A DNA stretch of 64,000 bases from Methylococcaceae bacterium (GCA_016715325.1 JADKAL010000002.1:505040-569039); one strand, 5' to 3'; shown: positions 1-8,832, counted from the first letter of the stretch. The notes: generated by a model not told the origin, from the letters alone. Numbers and translations are program-made.

Positions 1-81
1 TTCAAAAAAGCCAGGGTCAGCGGCTTGTTTTTCCTGAGACCAGGCTTTATTAGCCAATAACAATTTTTCATAAGATTTCAT
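1..81 (-). CDS. beta-carbonic anhydrase, N-terminal fragment (runs off window)
   Basis: Only the first 27 residues are in the window, reading leftwards from an ATG at 81-79. They begin MKSYEKLLLANKAW and continue to DPGFF. This matches the conserved N-terminal helix of beta-class carbonic anhydrases (pattern of LL..N..W.....DP.FF). The enzyme interconverts CO2 and bicarbonate in the cytoplasm. The zinc ligands lie outside the window, so the assignment rests on the N-terminal pattern alone. It is divergent from the two-component system that follows. Confidence 0.6.
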   Translation of the reverse strand, partial: MKSYEKLLLANKAWSQEKQAADPGFFE

Positions 82-128
82 AAGACACACGTCACAGTAA
101 GGGCATTCATTTTTAACACCTGTTATAA

Positions 129-141
129 TATCGATACGATA
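129..141. promoter_or_regulatory. short inverted repeat, candidate operator
   Basis: TATCG-ATA-CGATA is a perfect 5-3-5 inverted repeat in the divergent region between the carbonic anhydrase and the response regulator. Similar cores recur upstream of 5896 (minus strand), upstream of haoA and upstream of the gene starting at 63510. No regulator has been tied to it; the functional reading is inference. Confidence 0.3.
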
Positions 142-169
142 CTTTATTTGTGGTCAGTGTAGAATACAA

Positions 170-188
170 ACCTTTCAATAACCTTTCA
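170..188 (+). promoter_or_regulatory. direct repeats, probable OmpR-family box
   Basis: ACCTTTCA occurs at 170-177 and again at 181-188, eleven bases apart start to start. This is the one-turn spacing typical of OmpR/PhoB-family half-sites. It ends 22 bases before the response-regulator start codon, so autoregulation of the two-component operon is plausible. Confidence 0.4.
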
Positions 189-210
189 GGATAAAAATTT
201 CTACGTAAGA

Positions 211-888
211 ATGAATATTTTATTAATCGAAGATGATGCGGTGGTATCAGACGGACTAATCCATACGTTGGGTAAGGATGGCTTCAAGGTAATTCCTGCG
301 CTAACCGGCACTTATGCGTTACATTTGTTATTGGCTCAGGACTTCGACCTGATCGTATTGGATTTATGCTTGCCCGACATGGACGGGTTAACTCTTTTGC
401 GCGAACTAAGGCAACAAAAAATCAAGCTCCCAATCCTGATCTTAACGGCGCGCGATGGCATCAATGACAGGATTAGGGGAATCGAACAGGGTGCCGATGA
501 CTACATGACCAAGCCTTTTGAACTGAAAGAACTGGAAGCACGGATTCATGCCTTGATTCGCCGTTGTTACGGCGGCTTTCAGGATGATATCAAGATTGGA
601 AACCTGAGCTTGAGCACCCTTGACAATCAGATCCGAGCCAGTGGCGAGCCGCTTATGTTAACGCCGCGTGAATATGCGGTATTGGAAATATTAATGATGC
701 AGGCAGGCAAGGTTGTTTGTAAAGACAGGCTCGCCCACAGGCTTTCTGTTGAAGGTGATGCCGTAGCCGATAATGCCATTGAAGTGTATATACACCGGGT
801 TAGAAAGCGCATAGAGCCTGTTGGCTTGTTGATAAAAACATTACGTGGACTGGGATATATGCTTGAGGTTGCCGATGGCAAACTATAA
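211..888 (+). CDS. OmpR/QseB-family response regulator
   Basis: A 225-residue two-domain response regulator. The N-terminal receiver has the acidic pair EDD near residues 7-9, the phospho-acceptor aspartate in the segment FDLIVLDLCLPDMDG (about residue 51) and the TKPF lysine near 101. The C-terminal winged helix (about 125-220) ends in the usual ...RVRKRIEP...LRGLGYML pattern of OmpR-type DNA-binding domains. It is the transcriptional output partner of the histidine kinase that overlaps its 3' end. The class (QseB/PmrA-like) is clear; the signal and targets are not visible. Tandem 11-bp-spaced repeats just upstream suggest autoregulation. Confidence 0.9.
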   Translation: MNILLIEDDAVVSDGLIHTLGKDGFKVIPALTGTYALHLLLAQDFDLIVLDLCLPDMDGLTLLRELRQQKIKLPILILTARDGINDRIRGIEQGADDYMTKPFELKELEARIHALIRRCYGGFQDDIKIGNLSLSTLDNQIRASGEPLMLTPREYAVLEILMMQAGKVVCKDRLAHRLSVEGDAVADNAIEVYIHRVRKRIEPVGLLIKTLRGLGYMLEVADGKL

Positions 889-2257
889 AAGCCTAAAATC
901 GGGGATTCTGTTTCGCCTGCTTATCCCGATAATTTTATTTATTATCCTGGAATCGGTTTTATCCTACTTTGTCACCTTACATTATGCAGATGAAACCTAC
1001 GATCGTTGGTTACTGGATTCCGCCAATTCACTGGCGCAAGAAATTAAAGTCAGGCATGCGAAAGTTTTGGTTGAGCTGCCGATTTCTGCTTTGGAAATCG
1101 TCAGATGGGATGATCTGGATAAAACATATTTCAAAATTACTTCAGCAAATAAGGGGCTATTGACGGGGGATAGCTTTGTGCCAGAGCCAGAAAAGTCGGT
1201 CAATTTTTCTAATCCCGTTTTCTTTAACGCCAATATTGACAAAGAACCGGTTAGGGTTGTCTCCATGCGGGTGGAAAGGCCGGATGTGCAGGATACTTTT
1301 TATATTCATGTCGCCGAAACCTTGAAAAAACGGCGAATCATGATGACGGATATTTTGCTGGCTGACTTGATTCCGCAACTTGTGATGATTATTTTTGCTG
1401 TCGGTATGTTGTATGTGGGCTTATCAAAAGGACTTAAGCCATTAAAAGTATTAGCTGATGAAATCGCCAAGCGGTCGCCCAACGACTTAAGCCCAATTGC
1501 CGACACCCATGTTTTAACAGAAGTCAAAATACTCACGGATACCATTAACGGCTTGTTAACCAGGATGTCCACTACTATTTTGGGACAACAACGGTTTGTT
1601 GCTAATGCCGCCCATCAATTACGCACACCCTTGGCTGGTTTTGCCGTGCAGGTAGAACGGGCGCTACGTGAACAAGACATGGCATCAATAAAGCCCGCAC
1701 TTACACAAATGCAAAAGAGCGCAGGCCGTCTTACACATACGGTTAATCAACTTCTCATGCTGGCTAAATCTGAACCGACCGATGGGATGGTCGAGTTAAA
1801 GCCAATCAATCTTGTTCCATTAATTAAGTCAACCTGCATTGATTGGGCGCCAAAAGCCTTGCAACGGCAAACAGATTTAAGTTTTGAATGTTCGGAAGAG
1901 TTTGTATTAGTTCAGGGTGATGAAACCTTGCTACGGGAGTTATTGGTTAACCTTCTGGACAATGCGATATTGTATGGTCATGACAAGGGACATATCATTG
2001 TTAGCTTAGTCTTGTCGCCGACGCCTATATTGAGTATAGAAGACGATGGACCGGGTATACCCGAAAGTGAAATAAGCAAAATATTTGAGCGTTTTTATCG
2101 TATTCCTGGAAGTTCGGGAGTCGGCTGTGGCTTAGGGCTGGCTATCGTGAAAGAAATAGCCAACCTGCATCGGGTCAATCTTAAACTTACGAAAACTAAT
2201 GATAAAGGTGGCACAAAAATAACGTTAGTTTTAGAACATGCTCGCCAAGCTTTATGA
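875..2257 (+). CDS. QseC-type sensor histidine kinase
   Basis: An inner-membrane sensor kinase of about 460 residues. The ATG at 875 (MANYKSL) is preferred over a GTG at 845. It overlaps the response-regulator stop by 14 bases, which suggests translational coupling. There are two transmembrane segments (about 12-30 and 165-185), with a periplasmic 2CSK_N-type sensor region between them. A HAMP-like linker, the H-box AAHQLRTPLAG, an N-box (LLVNLLDNAI) and G-boxes (DDGPGIP, GLGLAIV) complete an active kinase core. The ligand cannot be told from sequence. Neighbourhood with NO and hydroxylamine genes hints at, but does not show, a role there. Confidence 0.88.
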   Translation: MANYKSLKSGILFRLLIPIILFIILESVLSYFVTLHYADETYDRWLLDSANSLAQEIKVRHAKVLVELPISALEIVRWDDLDKTYFKITSANKGLLTGDSFVPEPEKSVNFSNPVFFNANIDKEPVRVVSMRVERPDVQDTFYIHVAETLKKRRIMMTDILLADLIPQLVMIIFAVGMLYVGLSKGLKPLKVLADEIAKRSPNDLSPIADTHVLTEVKILTDTINGLLTRMSTTILGQQRFVANAAHQLRTPLAGFAVQVERALREQDMASIKPALTQMQKSAGRLTHTVNQLLMLAKSEPTDGMVELKPINLVPLIKSTCIDWAPKALQRQTDLSFECSEEFVLVQGDETLLRELLVNLLDNAILYGHDKGHIIVSLVLSPTPILSIEDDGPGIPESEISKIFERFYRIPGSSGVGCGLGLAIVKEIANLHRVNLKLTKTNDKGGTKITLVLEHARQAL

Positions 2258-2271
2258 GCTACATGCCAGGG

Positions 2272-2517
2272 TTAGAAATGGATTTCGCCAAATTTTGCAT
2301 TGACTGTGAGCGGCTTGAGCTTTACCAAGGAGGTCAGTTCGATAAGATGCTTTTTGTCATTTTCGATAATAAGGTATTCGCGTCCGAACGAGGTCACAAT
2401 ATCCATCGCTTTGCCTTCCAAGAATTGATTGTCTTTTAATTCAATCTTCACTCGATAATGATACATACATGCGATTTCAAGGTAATCATGCAGGTTGCAA
2501 GAAATTTGTTTCGTCAT
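2272..2517 (-). CDS. Rho-binding antiterminator (Rof-like) protein
   Basis: About 81 residues, starting MTKQISCNLHDYLEIAC at the ATG 2517; an in-frame upstream ATG at 2529 is less likely. The pattern of a N-terminal C.....YLEIAC..HY, then a beta-rich core with ELKDNQFLEGKA.DI and a ...YLIIE...K..IEL strand, matches the Rof/RNase P subunit p29-like fold. Rof binds transcription terminator Rho and lowers termination. The gene converges on the histidine kinase with 14 bases between stop codons. It stands alone, so its role here is general transcription control at best. Confidence 0.6.
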   Translation of the reverse strand: MTKQISCNLHDYLEIACMYHYRVKIELKDNQFLEGKAMDIVTSFGREYLIIENDKKHLIELTSLVKLKPLTVNAKFGEIHF

Positions 2518-2635
2518 AATGAAAATCAAATGTTAGTGAATGTCATTCTTGTTATCAGCTTAATAGGACCTCGAAAACCCAAATATTTTCGTTAAAAATA
2601 TGTTGCCATTAACTGGCATTCAAAACTTCGTTTTC

Positions 2636-2650
2636 ACCGCCAGAAGCGGT
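2636..2650. terminator. small hairpin between Rof and HPP genes
   Basis: ACCGC-CAGAA-GCGGT forms a 5-bp stem followed on the plus strand by five T. It lies downstream of the leftward HPP operon and upstream of the Rof gene. As a terminator it fits the plus strand better than the leftward operon, so the call is weak. Confidence 0.25.
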
Positions 2651-2656
2651 TTTTGA

Positions 2657-2745
2657 AGAGGGGCCGGGGGGGCCGGCGGGGCCGGCGGCGGCGGGGTTGT
2701 GTCCTGCGCCGGCGGGGGGGGCGGGGGCGGGGGGGGGGGCCGCTT
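2657..2745. other. G-rich low-complexity block, possible assembly artefact
   Basis: About 90 bases made almost only of G and C, with G runs up to 11 bases, sit in AT-richer intergenic DNA. Any protein read through it is proline/arginine-rich nonsense. G runs of this kind are a known artefact of two-colour sequencing chemistry. A real G-quadruplex-forming tract cannot be excluded. Confidence 0.6.
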
Positions 2746-2811
2746 GTCGGGGCTTGGGTTTTTCGAGGTGCCCAATAGACCATGCTTGTTCGGTAACCTT
2801 TAGCCAGGACT

Positions 2812-3972
2812 CTAATCCGTATAAGCCATGGCTTGACTTTCATTATAAAGCGCCGCAATCAAGTTAGCTTGATACACCATACCCACCAGGCGGTTTTCAT
2901 TATTTACAATCGGGACCTGTCTGTGGCCCATATCTGACATCAGCGGAATCAGTTCGGCGATATGGATGTTTTCCGACAACATAGTTACAGGGGATGCCAT
3001 GATATGACCGACCGATTCAGGCTTGTTGGTCGATATGTCTGGTGTACGGCGTATAAATGCCCGAAACTTTTCCGGAAATGATTCATTGGCTCCCACATTG
3101 ATGAATTTAAAAAAATCATGCCAGGTAATAATGCCGATAACACGCCTGGATTTGTCGATAACCGGCAGTGCTTTCAGTCTTTCACCTTGCATTATTTTCC
3201 ATGCTGCCTCAACGTCTGTGCCGTATTCAACCTTTATTACATCCCTAACCATAATATCCGCACATGTAATTGTACCGCTACGGCGTTTAAAACTATTCTT
3301 TTGGACTTCCATCAGCAGTTTAGTTAAATCACCGGAAGAAACATCCACAAAGGTATCCCCATTTTGAAGGGCCTGTTCCACATCTTGTTCTGAAACCCCA
3401 ATATGTCGGGAAGGCTCAACAATAAAACCATGTTCACTTACTTTTCGGCTAAAAGGTTTCCTTATCCCGACTGGGTATTCATGGCGTAACAGCCAGCAGT
3501 TGATAACAAGCGCGATTATTAGCATGGCCACTACATTGATTCCTACCGGCATCAATACAAACCCGTAACCCAATGTAGTAATGGGATGACCTCCCAAGAC
3601 GGGCGCCAAAGCGGCTGCAGCGCCCGGGGGATGGAGGCAACGCAGCAACAGCATGGCAAGAACACTTACGGCGACGGCATACGCTGATGCGAAAGCCGTG
3701 TCGGAAACGAGTTGGGCGCAGAGTACACCGATAAAAGTTGACACCAGTTGCCCACCGACCAGCGGCCAAGGTTGCGCCAGAGGGCTATTAGGGATGATAA
3801 ACACAATGACCGCTGAGGCACCCATTGAGGCGATAAGCATGGGATAGGCAGGAGATAAGTTAAATTGTTGTGAAATCCAGGCGATTGTCAGTATGGCACT
3901 GAAACACGAAACGACAGAAAGCAGTTTTCCTTTGAGGCTTAAATTGACCGGATCAACCGGAATGAGGCTCAT
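2812..3972 (-). CDS. HPP-family integral membrane protein with CBS pair
   Basis: A 386-residue protein. The N-terminal half (about 15-170) holds four to five transmembrane helices with the family signature LHPPGAAAAL. The C-terminal half (about 235-380) is a tandem CBS domain pair (DIMVRDVIKVE..., HIMASPVTMLSE...) that usually senses adenine nucleotides. HPP proteins of cyanobacteria and chloroplasts have been linked to nitrite transport, which would fit this neighbourhood; that substrate is inference. It follows the reductase gene by only 10 bases, so it is the last gene of the leftward haemoglobin-reductase operon. It could instead be a generic CBS-gated transporter. Confidence 0.85.
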   Translation of the reverse strand: MSLIPVDPVNLSLKGKLLSVVSCFSAILTIAWISQQFNLSPAYPMLIASMGASAVIVFIIPNSPLAQPWPLVGGQLVSTFIGVLCAQLVSDTAFASAYAVAVSVLAMLLLRCLHPPGAAAALAPVLGGHPITTLGYGFVLMPVGINVVAMLIIALVINCWLLRHEYPVGIRKPFSRKVSEHGFIVEPSRHIGVSEQDVEQALQNGDTFVDVSSGDLTKLLMEVQKNSFKRRSGTITCADIMVRDVIKVEYGTDVEAAWKIMQGERLKALPVIDKSRRVIGIITWHDFFKFINVGANESFPEKFRAFIRRTPDISTNKPESVGHIMASPVTMLSENIHIAELIPLMSDMGHRQVPIVNNENRLVGMVYQANLIAALYNESQAMAYTD

Positions 3973-3982
3973 GGGGTTAGGC

Positions 3983-4954
3983 TTAATGGGAGGATATCAA
4001 GAAAGCATCGGCATAAATGTCCGCGATGGTGGCACCTTTGAGAAAGACCTGTTTTTTCATCTGGTTGACCATTTCTGGATGGCCACAAAGGAATACCCGC
4101 CAGTTTTTAAGGTCAGGAATATGGGAAAACACAATGTCATTGACCCGGCCAGCCGCAAAACCATCAGGAACATCATTGCCCGAAAGGCATGGGGTGTAAT
4201 GGAAATTGGAGTGCTGCTTGGCAAGTTGGCGCATTTCATCAATCCGGTACAGGTCTTCTCGCTCACGGCTGCCGTGGAAAAGATGGATAGGGCCGGTATG
4301 CCCATTCGCCAAGGCATCGGTCAATATCCCTGCCAGCGGCGCCAAACCCGTACCAGTGCCGACGAGCAATAAACCTTGATCACTCCGTTCTGGCAAATAA
4401 AAGCAATGTCCGCGTGGTTCCGAGACGGCGATGGAATCGCCGACGCTTACTTCATCGTGCAACCATTCACTAAATTTGCCACCAGGAAGTCGGCGAATAT
4501 GAAATTCCAGCGTGTTAGATTGTTGCGGAATGTTGGCGGTTGAATAGCTACGTGTCAAACCATCGCTTCTTTGCAAATTAACAAACTGTCCGGCATTAAA
4601 TTCAAAGGCATCCTCAAACGCTACGACCAATAGAATTGTATTCCTGTTAAGTAATTTATTGACGACCACGGTGCCCATCCGATAAAACTCCGACTGGTCG
4701 GGTAGCTTTATCACCATGTCCTGCTCTGGGTAACACTGGCAAGCCAGGAAATAATTCTGTTTTATTAAGGTATTCTTCAACCCGGATTGGGCGGCTTGAG
4801 GTGGTGTCACGTCGGCGCTGCGTACCATGCAACTATGGCATGTCCCTTTTTTACAGGCAAATGACAGGTTGATATTTTGCCGTAACAATGCGTCGAGGAC
4901 TGTCTCGCCTTGTTGGCAAGCATAACGGTTTTGGTCGACCGATAACGTAACCAT
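3983..4954 (-). CDS. 2Fe-2S/FAD/NAD(P) oxidoreductase (electron-transfer reductase)
   Basis: A 323-residue three-domain reductase of the MmoC/phenol hydroxylase P5 type. The N-terminal plant-type ferredoxin has C34, C39, C42 and a fourth cysteine at 72 or 74. The FAD domain carries the flavin motif RSYSTAN. The NAD(P) domain has GTGTGLAPLAGIL and the terminal CGHPEMV. It passes electrons from NAD(P)H through FAD and 2Fe-2S to a partner. It lies directly downstream of a truncated haemoglobin, so the likely partner is that globin, re-reducing it during NO dioxygenation. A role with an oxygenase elsewhere is possible but no oxygenase gene is nearby. Confidence 0.85.
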   Translation of the reverse strand: MVTLSVDQNRYACQQGETVLDALLRQNINLSFACKKGTCHSCMVRSADVTPPQAAQSGLKNTLIKQNYFLACQCYPEQDMVIKLPDQSEFYRMGTVVVNKLLNRNTILLVVAFEDAFEFNAGQFVNLQRSDGLTRSYSTANIPQQSNTLEFHIRRLPGGKFSEWLHDEVSVGDSIAVSEPRGHCFYLPERSDQGLLLVGTGTGLAPLAGILTDALANGHTGPIHLFHGSREREDLYRIDEMRQLAKQHSNFHYTPCLSGNDVPDGFAAGRVNDIVFSHIPDLKNWRVFLCGHPEMVNQMKKQVFLKGATIADIYADAFLISSH

Positions 4955-4979
4955 TGTGTGTGCCTATAGGGGGCGAAAT

Positions 4980-5007
4980 CAAGGGCGACCTAAGAGGCTC
5001 GCCCTTG
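4980..5007 (-). other. intergenic hairpin within the globin-reductase operon
   Basis: CAAGGGCGA and TCGCCCTTG form a perfect 9-bp stem with a 10-base loop between the globin stop and the reductase start. The leftward transcript has no U tract after it. It is more likely an mRNA-stability or partial-attenuation hairpin than a full terminator. Confidence 0.45.
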
Positions 5008-5029
5008 TTTCTCATAGTTAGAAATTTAG

Positions 5030-5398
5030 TTATTTTCCAAGCACATCATTACGGGTGCTTTCGGCGATAGCTGCGGCTTCGGCAATCAGGTCGCTAGGCA
5101 CTTTCAGTTCAGTGAGCGTTGCCCCTAAATGTTCCATGACCGCATTAAAATGGTCTTCATTCAGCCCCACTTTTACCAAATTGGCATGGGCATTCCGCAT
5201 GTCCTGGCCGGTATAGTTGTTGGGGCCGCCAAACGCCATGGTGAAGAACGCTTTTTGCTTGGCAATCTGTTTGTCCATATCCGCATTGTCGAAAAATCGG
5301 TTGATCCGATAGTCGTTCAGTACTTTTCGGTAAAAAATATCAACCGCTGCATTTACGGCAGGTTCTCCGCCGATTTTTTCGTAAAGTGTTGCACTCAT
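5030..5398 (-). CDS. group 1 truncated haemoglobin
   Basis: A 122-residue 2-on-2 globin of the GlbN class. It starts SATLYEKIGGEPAVNAAVD. The distal region reads DRF-type FFDNADM, the E-helix region KQKAFFTMAFGGP, and the proximal histidine is H71 in the segment MRNAHANL. Length and order of motifs are standard for the family. Group 1 globins commonly convert NO plus O2 to nitrate. The downstream reductase and HPP-CBS gene support an NO-detoxification unit. It is the first gene of the leftward operon. Peroxide or O2 handling remains an alternative. Confidence 0.92.
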   Translation of the reverse strand: MSATLYEKIGGEPAVNAAVDIFYRKVLNDYRINRFFDNADMDKQIAKQKAFFTMAFGGPNNYTGQDMRNAHANLVKVGLNEDHFNAVMEHLGATLTELKVPSDLIAEAAAIAESTRNDVLGK

Positions 5399-5533
5399 GT
5401 GTTGTCTCCAGATTTATGACTATGATTTAAGGCGCTATTAGATTTTTATAAGCAAATGTAACCCAGGAAGTTAGGTCACAATGTTTTTTGATTTTAGCTG
5501 TGTTTACAAAGTTACCTCCCCGATAAAGTGTAA

Positions 5534-5896
5534 TTATTCGGCCCTTTGTCCGTTTAGGTCGGTGTCTCTTCCCAATATTTTATGCTTGGCATTTGACCTT
5601 TTGACCCTCTCATAATTTTGTAGCCAATGAATTGAATAGACCAGGATGATTAAGGCATAAATCGAGATTTCGGTGGCGAACTCATCTTGCGGCTCTGCCC
5701 CAACTTGCTCCTGTGTCCCAGTAGTTGTATTAGCTTGCGTCAAAGCAACCATTCGCACATCCCGGACGTTTACGGACGGACCGCCAGCCTTAGATTCGTG
5801 CTGTTGAAAATATCCCGTTGTCATGCCTGCGTTTTCGAAGGCGAACGTGTCAAACGAGATTAGAAGGGAAAATAAGTAAAGTGCGAATATTTTCAT
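5534..5896 (-). CDS. small secreted/membrane protein of unknown function
   Basis: About 120 residues from the ATG at 5896, which has a good GAGGAG ribosome site; a longer in-frame start at 5968 is less likely. Residues 1-19 (MKIFALYLFSLLISFDTFA) form a signal peptide. A low-complexity polar stretch follows, then one transmembrane helix near 80-96 (ISIYALIILVYSIHWL) and a charged tail. I do not recognise the family. It stands between the globin operon and haoA, divergent from haoA, and has an inverted-repeat motif about 37 bases upstream of its start. Confidence 0.55.
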   Translation of the reverse strand: MKIFALYLFSLLISFDTFAFENAGMTTGYFQQHESKAGGPSVNVRDVRMVALTQANTTTGTQEQVGAEPQDEFATEISIYALIILVYSIHWLQNYERVKRSNAKHKILGRDTDLNGQRAE

Positions 5897-5932
5897 CTGT
5901 GTCTCCTCGGCATTGCAATAGATTAATAATAG

Positions 5933-5945
5933 TATTGATACGCTA
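5933..5945. promoter_or_regulatory. inverted-repeat motif, candidate operator
   Basis: TATTGATACGCTA differs at two positions from the perfect repeat at 129-141. It is 37 bases upstream of the minus-strand start at 5896. A further TAGTATT follows at 5946. Shared control with haoA is inference. Confidence 0.25.
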
Positions 5946-6150
5946 TTAGTATTCTCCTTTTTTTCCAAGAAAACAACTTTTTTCTTCCGTCCAAATCCTC
6001 GAAGTTTTTTGATAAAAAACGTTCTTTACTCAAAGATGGTTAAATGACAATCGAGTGGGTATCAACGTCAAAAGACTTTTTTTGATCATGAATGCAATAC
6101 GGATTGAGATGGCTGACCATAGGGAACGACAAAATAATTATCACTTATGA

Positions 6151-6163
6151 TATTGATTCGATA
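6151..6163. promoter_or_regulatory. inverted-repeat motif upstream of haoA, candidate operator
   Basis: TATTG-ATT-CGATA is a near-perfect 5-3-5 repeat, 39 bases before the haoA start codon. It overlaps the probable -10 region (TATAATAT at 6162-6169), a position suited to repression. Confidence 0.3.
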
Positions 6164-6201
6164 TAATATAGACGTCAGATTAGTTCTCGATTGGAGACGT
6201 T

Positions 6202-7815
6202 ATGAAAACCACGTTGCTTTGTTTGTTGGCTACGCTATTGCTATTTACCAATTGGCACACGGCTTTGGCTGAAAAACCGGATTTTGCCCAAGTCAAAAAG
6301 AACTATTACGATACCCATCCCGGCAAGGGCAGCCACGGGGAGTATTGGCAACCGATACCGATCCAAAAATACTGGAACCCAAAGGATTTCTACACGCCTC
6401 CGAAAACAGTTGAAGGTGAGTTCAGCCAAGAAAACTGCGTTGGGTGCCATGAGGCAACCACGCCGGGTGCTTTCCACGCCTGGAAAAAAAGTGTCCACAG
6501 CAATTTGTCCGCTATTCGTAATTTACCTGACACGGATGTCCGAGCTTACAAAAAAGCAAAATTGGCAGAAGTCGAAAGCAGTTTGCACAAACTGGGCTTA
6601 TTGGAAGACGGAAAACAACTTGAGCAAGTGGGCTGCATCGATTGTCACGGTGGTTTAGGCAAACAATCTATCGACCACGCCAAAGACTTGATGATGCCGG
6701 ACCGCGCCACCTGTGGCACTTGCCATCAGGATGAGTTTGCCGAGGCGGAGTCAGAGAAGGAGCAAACGTGGCCACAAAAGCAATGGGACAAAGGCCATCC
6801 TTCTCATGCGGTTGATTGGCAGGCCAATGTCGAGAATGCGGTGTGGGCGGCAATGCCGGAACGGGAAGTTGCGCAAGGCTGCGATTCTTGCCACTATCAG
6901 CAAAACAAATGCGATGGCTGCCATACCCGGCATACTTTCTCCGTTGCCGAAGCAAGGCAACCGGAAGCGTGTTCGACTTGTCACAATGGCGCTGACCATA
7001 ATGAATTTGAGAACTTTATGCTGTCCAAGCATGGAACGCAGTTCCTGACCATGGGTAAAAAGGATTGGAATTTTGAAGTGCCGCTGAAAGATGCATTGAC
7101 TAAGGGTGGCTATACCGCGCCGACTTGTCAGCTTTGTCATTTCGAATTTCACGGCGAATATTCGCATAACCTGGTGCGTAAAGTCCGTTGGGCATTCAAC
7201 CCTACCCCAGGCATAGCAGACAACCTGAACCATCCTTGGTTTGAAGATCGCAAAAAAGCCTGGGTACAAACTTGCACGTTGTGCCACTCGGAAAGTTTTG
7301 CTAAAGCCTATCTGGATACCGCCGACAAAGGCACGATTCAAGGGCTAAAAGTGGAGCAGGAAGCCAAAAGCGTTATCAAAGCACTCTATAAAGACGGTTT
7401 ACTTACGGGACAAAATACCAATCGCCCAGCACCGCCCGCGCCTGAAAAAGATGATGCGGGCGGCTTTTTCCAATTGTTCTGGGCGAAAGGCAATAACCCC
7501 AGCCGCGTCGAACGGATTTATGCGGACATGTGGGAGCATGACCTGATCAAGCATTACAAAGGCATTTTCCATGCGAATCCCGGTGGCTATACCTATACCG
7601 AAGGATGGTCTTCACTCATGCGCGATTATGCCGAAATTATGGATGAAGACACCAAGTTGCGTGAGGCGGCCAGGATTAAATCAGGCACGAAAGCGGCTAC
7701 TTCTATTGAAAGTGGCAACAAGATGGATTTTGGGTCGATTTTCGCCGGTTTAGTTTTGGTCAGCCTAGGGCTGTTTGTTGGTTACTTAGTACTTAAGTCT
7801 AAGCAAGAAGACTAA
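6202..7815 (+). CDS. haoA: octahaem hydroxylamine oxidoreductase
   Basis: A 537-residue periplasmic multihaem cytochrome. A signal peptide (1-23) is followed by eight CxxCH motifs at C79, C145, C171, C227, C237, C257, C309 and C358. A C-terminal transmembrane anchor (about 510-530) ends in KSKQED. The haem count and spacing match HAO. A GGYTYTEGW segment (about 461-469) carries tyrosines in the region where HAO has its P460 cross-linking tyrosine; that match is by pattern, not alignment. HAO oxidises hydroxylamine, a by-product of ammonia co-oxidation by methane monooxygenase, to NO or nitrite. haoB follows after 7 bases. The start has a GGAG site. Confidence 0.92.
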   Translation: MKTTLLCLLATLLLFTNWHTALAEKPDFAQVKKNYYDTHPGKGSHGEYWQPIPIQKYWNPKDFYTPPKTVEGEFSQENCVGCHEATTPGAFHAWKKSVHSNLSAIRNLPDTDVRAYKKAKLAEVESSLHKLGLLEDGKQLEQVGCIDCHGGLGKQSIDHAKDLMMPDRATCGTCHQDEFAEAESEKEQTWPQKQWDKGHPSHAVDWQANVENAVWAAMPEREVAQGCDSCHYQQNKCDGCHTRHTFSVAEARQPEACSTCHNGADHNEFENFMLSKHGTQFLTMGKKDWNFEVPLKDALTKGGYTAPTCQLCHFEFHGEYSHNLVRKVRWAFNPTPGIADNLNHPWFEDRKKAWVQTCTLCHSESFAKAYLDTADKGTIQGLKVEQEAKSVIKALYKDGLLTGQNTNRPAPPAPEKDDAGGFFQLFWAKGNNPSRVERIYADMWEHDLIKHYKGIFHANPGGYTYTEGWSSLMRDYAEIMDEDTKLREAARIKSGTKAATSIESGNKMDFGSIFAGLVLVSLGLFVGYLVLKSKQED

Positions 7816-7822
7816 TAGTATT

Positions 7823-8832
7823 GTGGCTTGGAATCCAAAAAAAGCGGTGTTGTTATTTATATGCGGAGCGCTGCTTTGCATCGGCAGCACGATGTTATTT
7901 CAACAAATCAAGGTAGTTTTTTTTGGTGACGGAGATTCTCGACAAACAAATCCAGCAGAATTGAACTTCAAACTTCTCCAAGGGCAAACATCTGAAATAC
8001 AAGGTGCTTTTACAGTAGACTCCGTCGATAACTATATTTTTCAACGGGATGGCAAAGATGCCTTCAGTCTTTTGCTGGCACATTATAGGGATGCCCAAAA
8101 CCAACAACACCGTGCTGTACTTTACCCTAAGTCCAAACAAGAGAGTAGTCCGTTAACAAGCGCTACTGACCTGCGGCGAACTATTTGGCAAGAAGCAGGA
8201 ACAGCCATCAGCCAAAATACGTCTAAAAACGCACTGATATTGAGCTGGTGGGACGATGGGCAGCGCATCCATTTTTGAGCGGACGACGGGATGCTTGGAT
8301 TACTAAGCCATCGTTGGAAACTTTCATCAGCCCTGTGTGGAAAGGTATGAAATCCAACTTTTTGCTGGCCTCAGACTCAGAGCGAGGTCAAATGGCTAAT
8401 ATGGCACGCTGGTTGACGATGGATAGCGACAAGGCCGTAGCAGAAATGCGGAAGTTTTTTGGCACATCCCGGCTAATCTATGTGCTAGTTACCAATGACC
8501 TGTTAATGCGCCTGGGTGAAATGGTGGATTATGGTGGCACACCGTTAGCATTCAGCTCAAAGGCTGTCCCGGCTCATGATAACCTGCATGGCGATATTGC
8601 CCAGATCAAGCAGTGGGCTTATGAAGAAGGCGGTGGCAATTATTTGGTGCAAAAAGAAGGGCTACACTATCATGTCTGGGCGACACCTAAAGGCTCAGCA
8701 ATAGAAAACAACTCCTTACTCGTGCGTCTACTGCCTTTTGTCGATTCCCTCAAAAAACTCCCAGAACATATCAATCTTGTTTACCAAAGCCATTGGGGTG
8801 GCTATTTGTCGATCTACAAGATTGATTTGTGA
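7823..8832 (+). pseudogene. haoB: HaoB-like protein, split by one-base frameshift
   Basis: Two reading frames join into one protein of about 336 residues: 7823-8278 (GTG start, 151 residues) and a second frame running to 8832. The first part has an N-terminal membrane anchor (VLLFICGALLCIGSTMLF) and the second part is soluble. The break lies in a run of five T at 8272-8276; six T would restore ...QRIHFLSGRRDAW. HaoB is the conserved partner encoded downstream of haoA in methanotrophs, with a probable periplasmic role in HAO function or maturation that is not well defined. The frameshift may be a sequencing error. Confidence 0.75.

Noticed and set aside
2634..2858. Arginine/proline-rich protein across the G-rich block
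   Set aside because: It is only the reading of a G-run region on the other strand, with no ribosome site or homology.
6241..7341. Long minus-strand frames inside haoA
   Set aside because: They are antisense to a clear octahaem cytochrome and carry no family signature.
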